A DNA stretch of 31,494 nt, taken from positions 1 through 31,494 of the forward strand of contig CALBDV010000410.1 in the NCBI GenBank assembly GCA_937927565.1, given 5' to 3'. Source of the DNA: an uncultured Holophagales bacterium. GTDB taxonomy: Bacteria; Acidobacteriota; Thermoanaerobaculia; UBA5066. Both the position numbers and the translations under genes were made by a program. Positions 6,965-14,536 of this stretch are shown here, one piece after another. The first letter of the stretch is position 1. The number at the start of each line of letters is the position of its first letter. Below the pieces are notes generated by a model. That model ran no database searches, was not told where the DNA came from, and worked only from the letters and a program-made list of their open reading frames with translations.

Positions 6965-9900
6965 TCACGCCTCCGGCCGTGGAAAGCGCACCTGCTCCAG
7001 AATCGAATAGTGGTCCGCATCCACGTCGTGGACGCGAATCGGACCCCGCAGCAGCCGGTTCCAGCCGTAGTCCTCCGGCAGCTTCGTCGCCTCCGAACCG
7101 TTCCCGGTCGCGCGATACAGCGACACGTCCACGTCGCGTGGCAACGCCGCTGGCTCGTAGGCCCGATAGCACGCCACGTTCGCGCGGTAGACCGCGCGGA
7201 ACGCCGCGAACTGTTCGTCGTCGATCTCGAAGCCACTCTCGATCAGGAGGTTGACGACGTACTCCCGGTCCGCCCGCTGTTCCGCCTCCCTGAGCTTCTC
7301 CGGATCCAGCCCGCCGTTGGCGCCCTGCGCGTTCGCGATGGCGGCATACGCCATGTACAGGTCCGCTGTCTCATCCCGCGGCGCCTCCTGCTGAACGACC
7401 CACGGCGCGACGGAGTCGAGCAGCGTCAGCGACGCGACCTCCTCTCCTCGCTCGAGGAGCATCCGGGTCATCTCGAACGCGACGACGCCACCGTACGAGT
7501 GACCGATGAAGCTGTAGGGCCCCACGGCCTGGAGCCTCTTCACCGCCGCGATGTTGGCGGACGCGGCCTCCCCGACGCTGCGGTGCGGCTTCGCGCCGTC
7601 GAGCGCGCTCTCCTGCAGCCCGTAGAAGGGTCTCTTCGCGCCCAGGGCTCGCGTCAGCGGCTGCAACGAGTGGACGAAGCCGCCCGCGCCGGGTATGCCG
7701 AAGACCGGCCGCGCCACGCCGACAGCCTGAATCGGCACCAGGATCTGACTCGCCGTCGCGTCGTCGCTGGCGAGGAGGCTCGCGAACGCCGCGATGGTCG
7801 GACCCGAGAAGATCGCCGTGAGCGGCAAGGCCCGGTTGAACCTCTTCTTGATTCGCGAGATCAGCTGCACGCTCGCGAGCGAGTGTCCGCCAAGCGCGAA
7901 AAAGTTGTCGAAGACCCCGATCCTCTCCGGTGCGAGGTTCAGGATCTCCGCCCAGATCCCCACGAGGTCCCGCTCCATCTCGCTGCGCGCCGCGACGTAC
8001 TCTTCGCCCGACTCGGCGACGGCATCCATCCGTTCCAGTGCACGGCGATCCACTTTCCCGTTCGACGTCAGCGGCATCGCATCGAGACCGACGAATGCGG
8101 CCGGAACCATGAACCCCGGCAACGTCTGCTGCAGATGGTGAGCGAGCTGTTCGGCGGGAACCGTGCGGCCCGCCTCCCTCGGGACGTAGAACGCGACGAG
8201 TCGTCGGTCCCCCTTGTCTCCCTGCGCGACGACGGCGCTCTCGCGAATGTCGGCGCGCTCGTCGAGCCGCGTCTCGATCTCGCCCGTCTCGATCCGGAAG
8301 CCACGGATCTTCAGCTGCGTGTCGACGCGTCCGAGGAACTCCACGACGCCGTCCTCCCGCCAGCGCGCCAGATCGCCGCTCTTGTACATGACCTCGCCCG
8401 GGCGGAACGGGTCTGCGACGAACTTCTCGCGCGTCAGCACCTCGTCGTTGAGATAGCCCCGCGCCAGGCCGTCGCCGCCGATCTGCAGCTCGCCCGGCAT
8501 CCCGATGGGCTGTGGCCGCCCGTAGGCGTCCAGGATGTACACGTGCGTATTCGCGATCGGGCGGCCAATCGGAATCGCGTCGACCGTCTCGTCCAACGGT
8601 CTCGGGACCACGTAGCAGCACGTGAAGGTCGTGTTCTCCGTCGGACCGTAGCCGTCGATCAGGGTCGTGTCGGGGCACCGCTCGAGGAATCGGCTCGCAT
8701 GCGCGACCGGAACGACGTCGCCACCCGTGAGCACGACGCGCACAGGAGCAAGCGCCTCGACGTTCTCCGTGACGCTCAGCTGGAAAAGGCCGGACGTCAG
8801 CCACAGGACCGTCACGCCGTGCGTGCGGATCAGCTCGCCCATTCGCGAGAGCGCGTCGAGTCCCGGGGGTGCGATCGCGAGCCGGGCGCCGTTCAGCAAC
8901 GGCGCCCAGATCTCGAACGTGGCGGCGTCGAACGACGGCGACGAGAGCTGGAGGAACACGTCGTCGGGGCGGATGTCGATGTAGTTCGTGTTCACCACGA
9001 GGCGCACCACGGAGCGATGCTCGACCAGCACGCCCTTTGGCCTCCCGGTGGACCCCGACGTGTAGATCACGTATGCGAGGTTGCGCGGCCCCGTGCCCGC
9101 CTTCAGCGCGCGTCCTCGCGCGCGCTCTCTCACCTCCGCCCACTCCCGGTCGACCGCCACGAGCTTCACGGCGCCCCGGACCAGCGGCGCGAGCCTGTCC
9201 CGCAGCCTCTCCTGCGTCAGGACGATGCGCGCACCGCAGTCTTCGAGCATGTAGGCGAGGCGGTCGGTCGGATAGTCGACGTCCAGCGGAACGTAGGCGC
9301 CACCGGCCTGCAGGATGCCCATCATCCCGACCGCGAGGTCGACCGAGCGCTCCATGAACAGGCCGACCAGCGTGTCGGGCTCGACTCCCTCCGCCTGCAG
9401 GGCGAGCGCCAGCTCGCTGCTCCGCTCGTGAAGCTCTCCGTACGTGAGACTCTCGTCCCCGCAGACCACCGCGGTGTGCGAGGAGCGCCGCGCGACCTGC
9501 TCGAGGAACCGCTCGTGAATGCACGTGCCGGCCGGATACGGGACCTGCGTCGCGTTGTACCCGACCAGCAGCTGCTCCGCCTCTCCCTTCGCCAGATAGT
9601 CGAGGTCGCCCAGCCTCGCATCGGGATCGCCGGTGATCGCGCGGCACATGGCCACGTAGTGCTCGATCACGCGCCCGATCCTCTCCGGCTTGAACAGGAC
9701 GGAGCTGTACTCCAGCGAGCCGTCGAGCCCGTCCGGCGTCTCGACCAGCTCCAACGTCATCTCGTACTTCGCCACACCCGTGTCCATGAAGTAGCGCTGC
9801 GTTCGATAGTCGAGCGTTCCCATGTCGGCGCTCTGCAGGATGAACATCTGCTGGTAGAGCGGCGAGATGGCCGAGTTTCGGGCGGGTTGCAGCATCTCGA

Positions 9901-12900
9901 CGATCTTCGCGAACGGCGCATCCTGGTGCTCGTACGCCTCCAGACACGTCGTCTTGACCTTCGCCAGCAGCGTGGCGAAGGTGTCGTCCTCGGCGATCCG
10001 CGTGCGCAGCGCGAGCGTGTTGACGAACATGCCGATCAGCCCTTCCGTCTCGGCATAGTTGCGGTTCGCGATCGGCGTGCCGAGGCAGATGTCGTCCTGG
10101 CCCGAATACCGGTGGAGAAGCACCTCGTACGCCGTCAGGAGCACCATGAAGAGCGTGGCGCCCTGGCGCTCGGCGAGACGCTTGAGGTCCGCCGTCAGCT
10201 GCGCGTCCATCGTGAACAGGCGGGTCTTTCCGTCGCTGGCCGGGACGACCGGCCGCGGAAAGTCCGTCGCCAGGTCGAGGCTCTCCGGCATGCCCTCCAG
10301 CTTCCGCTTCCAGTACGCCAGCTGCCGCTTGAGGACGCTCCCGTTCTCCTCCAGCAGCTGTCGCTGCCACACCGCGTAGTCGGCGTACTGGATCGGCAGG
10401 TCCGGCAGCTCCGGCCGGCGCCCCTGACGGAGCGCGTCCATGATCGCCCGGAACTCCTTGACGAACACTCCGATGGACCAGCCGTCCGAGATCACGTGGT
10501 GCATGTTGACCATCAGGATGTTCCGGTCCGCCGCCAGCATGATCACGTGCCCGCGGATGAGCGGCCCTTTCGTCAGATCGAACGGGATGGCCGCATCGGC
10601 CTCACAGATCTCCTTCGAGCGAGCCGCACGCGTCTCCTCGTCACAGCGGGTCAGATCCCACCGCCGGAATCGAAACGGCATCCTGTCGAGGACGAGACGC
10701 TCCGGAAGGCCGTCGTGCACGGGGAAGATCGTCCGCAGGCTCTCGTGCCGCGCGATGATCAGCTCGAACGCGGCGTCCACGTGATCGAGGTCGAGTACGC
10801 CGTGCACGATGAATGCCGCCGGGACGCTGTAGACGGTCCCGTGTCCGGGCCCGAGCTGGTTCATGAACCAGACCCGCTCCTCCGCGTGACTCAGCGGCAG
10901 CCGCTCCCATCGGGAACGCTCGATCCGCGTGATCGGCGGAATCTCGCTTCGCTCCGCCTTTGCTATCAGCTCCCCGAGCTCGGCGACGCTCGATCGCTCG
11001 AAGATGCTCTTGAGCGGCAGCTCGACTCCGAACCGACTGCGGATCTTCGAGATCAGCTGCGTTGCGACGAGCGAGTGCCCGCCGAGCTCGAAGAAGTCGT
11101 CGTCGACGCCGATCGTCCCCGCCTCGCGCTTCAACACGTCGCCGAACAGCCCGACGAGCTCCTTTTCCGTCTCGTTTCGCGGCGCGACGTACGTCTGTTC
11201 CGACGTGATCGTCGCGTCCGTCTTCGCCAGCGTACGGCGATCGATCTTTCCGTTCGCGTTCAGAGGAATCGCCGTCAGGCTCACGAACGCGGCCGGAATC
11301 ATGTGCTCCGGCAGTCCACGGGCCAGATGCGCCTTCAGGTCCTTCGGCGGGAGCACGACGACGTGGTCCGGGGCCGTCCCCTTCGCGCGGTAGAAGCCGA
11401 CGAGCTGCCTGCCCGCGCCCTCGCCCTGCGCGACCACCGCACAATCCTGGACGCCGGGGTGCTCGGCGAGACGCACCTCTATCTCGCCGATCTCGACCCG
11501 GAAGCCGCGGATCTTGACCTGCGTGTCGACGCGCCCCAGGTACTGCAGCGTGCCGTCCTCGTTCCAGCGGGCGCGGTCCCCCGTGACGTACATGCGGCCG
11601 CCCGGCTCGAAGGGATTGGCGACGAACTTCTCCCGCGTCAGCTCCTCGCGGTTGAGATACCCGCGGGCCAGGCCGTCCCCGGCGAGGAAGAGCTCGCCCG
11701 GAACCCCGGCGGGCTGGAGCTGCCGCTTCGCGTCGAGGATGTAGACCCGGGTGTTCGCGATCGGGCGGCCGATCGTCTGCGGCCCGTTCATACGGCGGAG
11801 CGCGAACGTCGAATAGGTCGTGTCCTCCGAAGGTCCATACAGGTCGTAGACCTTCTGGACCGTCGAGCTGTCGTAGATCTTGTCGACGAGGCGTGGCGAG
11901 AGCGGCTCACCTGCCAGGTTGATCGTGAGGACGGAGCCCGGAATCGCGCCCATCCTCACGAGCTCCTCCATGGCGGAGGGAACGGTGTTGATCAAGGTGA
12001 CCGAATCGCGGTTCGGGTCATCCGGCAGCGCGAGGGCGTTCCGCACGAGAATGATCGTTCCTCCGCTGGCCAGAGTCACGAACATCTCGTAGACCGACAG
12101 GTCGAAGCAGATCGACGTGGAGGCGAGCACCCGCGTCAGCTCCTCCTTGCTGAACACCTCGAGCGCCCAGTGGACGAGCGTGACGGGACTGTGGTGCTCG
12201 ATGGCGACGCCCTTCGGCTTTCCCGTCGAGCCCGATGTGTAGATCACGTGCGACAGATGACGCGGTGTGACGTCCTCCGCGAGGGGCACGCCATCGGCCT
12301 TCAGGACGGCGACGCGTTCCTCGATCGCCGCGCGCTGCCCGTCGAGCGCGACGACCGTCGTCCCGCCCCTGACCAGGCTTCGCACCGTGTCGCGGAGCGT
12401 CTGCTGGGTCAGCACGACCGCCGCCTGGCTGTCCTCCAGCGTGAACCCGAGCCGCTCCCCCGGATAGTCGGGATCCAGCGGCACGTACGCCCCGCCGGCG
12501 ATGAGCGTGCCGAGAATCGCCACGAGCATGTCGAGCGACCGTTCCATGCAGACCCCGACGAAGGTGTCGGGCCTCACGCCGAGCCACTGGAGATAGCGGG
12601 CGAGGTCGTGGCTGCGCTGGTAGAGCTCCTGATACGTGAGGCGTTCGCGGCCGCAGATCGCCGCGACCTCGTTCGCGTGACGCGGGACCTGCGCCGTGAA
12701 CAGCTCGTGCAGGCACTGCCCGGAGGGGAAGTCGGCGCGCGTGTCGTTGAACTCCACCAGGACCCGGCGTCTCTCCGCCTCCGAGAGGATCGCGTAGTCG
12801 TCGAGCGGTCGGTGACAGTCCTCGCTCACGGCCCTGAGAACGGCGCAGTAGCTGTCGAAGATCCGGGCGATCAACTGCGCCGAATAGAGCTGCGGGTTGT

Positions 12901-14302
12901 ACTTCAGCTTCACCCGGAACGACGATGGTCCGTCCTCGAACACCTCGAGGCCAAGGTCCGACTCCCCTTCTTGCGCGATCTCATCGAGGAACACGGCCTC
13001 GAGCGCCTGCCGCGGCGCCGGAGGGCCGAGGCCGTCCGGCTTCATGAAGTTCTGGTAGGCGTAGGTCACCTGAAAGACGGGGGCCTTTCTGACCTCCTTG
13101 ACGCGAAGCGACTCCATCATCAGCGGGAAGGGATAGCTGGAGTGGAAGAGACCGTCCAGCATCGTCGCCTGCACCCGACGGAAGAAGTCGCTGGCCTTGA
13201 GGCCCGGCTCGCATCGGGTTCGCAGCGGAACCATGTTCACGAAGTACCCGATGTCGCGCGCGAACCTCTGCTGCACGCGGCCCATGACCGGCATGCCGAA
13301 GATGATCTCGTCCTGCTCGGCGTACTTTCTCAGCACCATCTGGAACAGCGCGAGGAAGACGACCGAGGCAGGCAACGTGTGCGCGCGGCCGAAGTCACGC
13401 ACCCAGCGCGAGAGGTCGTCGGGAATGCTGCCGGTGAACATCCTTCCCTCGAAGCTCGCCGTGGCCACTCCCTGGGTCTCCGGCAGCAGCTCGAACACCG
13501 GCAGCTCGCCCTCGAGCTGCTTTCTCCAGTAGGCCGCGTGCGCCGCGCCCTCCGGTGACGCCAGCATCGCTTCTTCCCAGGCGACGAACTCCTGGTAGCC
13601 AGGAAGCTGACGCGAGATGCCCGGAGGCCTGCCCTCGGCCGCGTGCTGGTAGTACTCGAGAATCGACTTCAGCAGGATCATCGCGGAGCTGCCGTCGAAC
13701 ACGAGGTGGTGGATGGTGATCAGGACGGCGGCCCCGCCGCCGTCCCACGTGAACAGCTCGATCCGGGCGAGCCCCTCGTTCGGCGCGAACGGCCGCTTTC
13801 CCCTCTCCTTCAGGAGCACATGCAGGTGTTCCTCCGTGACCGGCTCGAGACGCTCCTGCCGTATCGCGCTCTTGTGATCGAGGCGCTGATACGGAGTCCC
13901 CTCTCGCTCGACGATCCGGGCCGTGAGGATCGGGTACTGCTCGAGGACCGCTTCCCATGCCTTCGTCAGGAGTCCGACGTCGAGGCCGCCCTCGATCCTG
14001 AACGCGAGGGGCACGTTGTAGGCACTCATCCCGGGATGGAGCTTCTGCAGGATGTAGAGACCCTTCTGTCCCGCTGACAGCGCGAATTCCGGGACGTTCC
14101 CGCTCGGCCGCGCCACGTCCTGCGAGCGCCGCTCGCGCTCCTGCAGCAGACGGATGATGTTCGCTCGATGCCTGCCGATCGCCTCTCTCAGGACGGGCGT
14201 GAGCGCTCCCTTCGGCGCGTAGCAGTTCAGCTCGCCCGCCTGGACCGACAGCCGGATCCCTTCCGCTGCCAGCTTCTCGAGAACTTCGTTGACCGTTTCC
14301 AT
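6965..14302 (-). CDS. Non-ribosomal peptide synthetase: docking-C-A(Ala?)-PCP-C-A(Val?)-PCP-TE
   Basis: 2445 residues; the ATG at 14302 follows GGGAGG by 10 nt. Domains: TubC-type docking 1-55; C1 (HHLVFDG, His198-Asp203); A1 (TSGSTGKPKG near 688, Asp734); PCP1 (GGHSL, Ser1077); C2 (HHVISDG, His1268-Asp1273); A2 (Asp1792); PCP2 (GGHSL, Ser2141); thioesterase 2185-2445 with GHSYGG Ser2269, Asp2296 and His2431. Aligned by eye to GrsA, the A1 pocket reads DLYNNALTYK, close to codes recalled for alanine; A2 reads DAFWLGGTFK, one change from the valine code DAFWIGGTFK. There are no epimerase or methyltransferase domains, so L-Ala then L-Val is the simplest reading. C1 should join the polyketide acyl chain to Ala, C2 adds Val, and the TE releases acid or ring. 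Specificity is inferred; the domain calls are secure. Confidence 0.95.
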   Translation of the reverse strand: METVNEVLEKLAAEGIRLSVQAGELNCYAPKGALTPVLREAIGRHRANIIRLLQERERRSQDVARPSGNVPEFALSAGQKGLYILQKLHPGMSAYNVPLAFRIEGGLDVGLLTKAWEAVLEQYPILTARIVEREGTPYQRLDHKSAIRQERLEPVTEEHLHVLLKERGKRPFAPNEGLARIELFTWDGGGAAVLITIHHLVFDGSSAMILLKSILEYYQHAAEGRPPGISRQLPGYQEFVAWEEAMLASPEGAAHAAYWRKQLEGELPVFELLPETQGVATASFEGRMFTGSIPDDLSRWVRDFGRAHTLPASVVFLALFQMVLRKYAEQDEIIFGMPVMGRVQQRFARDIGYFVNMVPLRTRCEPGLKASDFFRRVQATMLDGLFHSSYPFPLMMESLRVKEVRKAPVFQVTYAYQNFMKPDGLGPPAPRQALEAVFLDEIAQEGESDLGLEVFEDGPSSFRVKLKYNPQLYSAQLIARIFDSYCAVLRAVSEDCHRPLDDYAILSEAERRRVLVEFNDTRADFPSGQCLHELFTAQVPRHANEVAAICGRERLTYQELYQRSHDLARYLQWLGVRPDTFVGVCMERSLDMLVAILGTLIAGGAYVPLDPDYPGERLGFTLEDSQAAVVLTQQTLRDTVRSLVRGGTTVVALDGQRAAIEERVAVLKADGVPLAEDVTPRHLSHVIYTSGSTGKPKGVAIEHHSPVTLVHWALEVFSKEELTRVLASTSICFDLSVYEMFVTLASGGTIILVRNALALPDDPNRDSVTLINTVPSAMEELVRMGAIPGSVLTINLAGEPLSPRLVDKIYDSSTVQKVYDLYGPSEDTTYSTFALRRMNGPQTIGRPIANTRVYILDAKRQLQPAGVPGELFLAGDGLARGYLNREELTREKFVANPFEPGGRMYVTGDRARWNEDGTLQYLGRVDTQVKIRGFRVEIGEIEVRLAEHPGVQDCAVVAQGEGAGRQLVGFYRAKGTAPDHVVVLPPKDLKAHLARGLPEHMIPAAFVSLTAIPLNANGKIDRRTLAKTDATITSEQTYVAPRNETEKELVGLFGDVLKREAGTIGVDDDFFELGGHSLVATQLISKIRSRFGVELPLKSIFERSSVAELGELIAKAERSEIPPITRIERSRWERLPLSHAEERVWFMNQLGPGHGTVYSVPAAFIVHGVLDLDHVDAAFELIIARHESLRTIFPVHDGLPERLVLDRMPFRFRRWDLTRCDEETRAARSKEICEADAAIPFDLTKGPLIRGHVIMLAADRNILMVNMHHVISDGWSIGVFVKEFRAIMDALRQGRRPELPDLPIQYADYAVWQRQLLEENGSVLKRQLAYWKRKLEGMPESLDLATDFPRPVVPASDGKTRLFTMDAQLTADLKRLAERQGATLFMVLLTAYEVLLHRYSGQDDICLGTPIANRNYAETEGLIGMFVNTLALRTRIAEDDTFATLLAKVKTTCLEAYEHQDAPFAKIVEMLQPARNSAISPLYQQMFILQSADMGTLDYRTQRYFMDTGVAKYEMTLELVETPDGLDGSLEYSSVLFKPERIGRVIEHYVAMCRAITGDPDARLGDLDYLAKGEAEQLLVGYNATQVPYPAGTCIHERFLEQVARRSSHTAVVCGDESLTYGELHERSSELALALQAEGVEPDTLVGLFMERSVDLAVGMMGILQAGGAYVPLDVDYPTDRLAYMLEDCGARIVLTQERLRDRLAPLVRGAVKLVAVDREWAEVRERARGRALKAGTGPRNLAYVIYTSGSTGRPKGVLVEHRSVVRLVVNTNYIDIRPDDVFLQLSSPSFDAATFEIWAPLLNGARLAIAPPGLDALSRMGELIRTHGVTVLWLTSGLFQLSVTENVEALAPVRVVLTGGDVVPVAHASRFLERCPDTTLIDGYGPTENTTFTCCYVVPRPLDETVDAIPIGRPIANTHVYILDAYGRPQPIGMPGELQIGGDGLARGYLNDEVLTREKFVADPFRPGEVMYKSGDLARWREDGVVEFLGRVDTQLKIRGFRIETGEIETRLDERADIRESAVVAQGDKGDRRLVAFYVPREAGRTVPAEQLAHHLQQTLPGFMVPAAFVGLDAMPLTSNGKVDRRALERMDAVAESGEEYVAARSEMERDLVGIWAEILNLAPERIGVFDNFFALGGHSLASVQLISRIKKRFNRALPLTAIFSGPTIAAFASLLASDDATASQILVPIQAVGVARPVFGIPGAGGFVHSLQPLTRALGAKRPFYGLQESALDGAKPHRSVGEAASANIAAVKRLQAVGPYSFIGHSYGGVVAFEMTRMLLERGEEVASLTLLDSVAPWVVQQEAPRDETADLYMAYAAIANAQGANGGLDPEKLREAEQRADREYVVNLLIESGFEIDDEQFAAFRAVYRANVACYRAYEPAALPRDVDVSLYRATGNGSEATKLPEDYGWNRLLRGPIRVHDVDADHYSILEQVRFPRPEA
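6987..7747 (-). other. Type I thioesterase domain ending the NRPS
   Basis: An alpha/beta-hydrolase domain starting near ILVPIQAVG, with GIPGAGGFVHS (oxyanion region), GHSYGG nucleophile Ser2269, Asp2296 in LLDSVAP and His2431 in DADHYS. It marks this protein as the terminal, product-releasing subunit. Hydrolysis versus cyclisation cannot be read from sequence. Confidence 0.9.
14132..14302 (-). other. TubC-type N-terminal docking domain of the NRPS
   Basis: The first 55 or so residues (opening METVNEVLEKLAAEGIRLSV, then LNCYAPKGAL) match the helix-hairpin pattern of TubC/beta-hairpin docking domains, which sit at the N-terminus of NRPS subunits and bind a short C-terminal motif of the upstream partner. 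The second half is rich in Arg (REAIGRHRANIIRLL), fitting recognition of an acidic tail. Confidence 0.8.
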
Positions 14303-14312
14303 CGAAAACAGA

Positions 14313-14318
14313 CCTCCC
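14313..14318 (-). promoter_or_regulatory. Ribosome binding site of the NRPS gene
   Basis: GGGAGG on the minus strand, 10 nt before the ATG at 14302. It selects the start that places the docking domain exactly at the N-terminus, rather than an in-frame TTG at 14431 that would add 43 low-complexity residues. Confidence 0.75.
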
Positions 14319-14458
14319 ACGAAATGCTGCGCGGCCGACGTGGCCGTCTGGTTCGCCGAGCTACCGAATCCTCGTTCCCGCCCGCCCCGGGACGTCGCCG
14401 TCGCGATGCGTCCTCTCGCAGCCTCCGGCAACCCGTGGCACGGACCCGGTCTCCCGTT

Positions 14459-14536
14459 TCAGATCGTCACCTTCTCGTAGCCGTCCTCCACGGAACCCTC
14501 TTTCCGCCAGACGGCGTCCAGGAATTCCTCGGAGGA
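14459..14536 (-). other. Acidic C-terminal docking tail of the second PKS
   Basis: After ACP4 and a Pro/Ala-rich linker, the last 25 residues (SSEEFLDAVW ... SVEDGYEKVTI) form a short acidic and aromatic segment ending at the stop. Position and composition fit a short linear motif for the TubC-type domain that starts the next protein. The pairing is inferred. Confidence 0.6.

Noticed and set aside
6896..13558. A plus-strand open frame of 2220 codons opposite the NRPS
   Set aside because: It is the antisense of a gene with clear domains, and is Arg/His/Leu-rich without any motif. Long antisense frames are expected where third positions are strongly G/C.
14303..14431. An earlier TTG start (14431) for the NRPS
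   Set aside because: The added residues are low-complexity, and the ATG at 14302 with GGGAGG puts the docking domain at the N-terminus as in the family.
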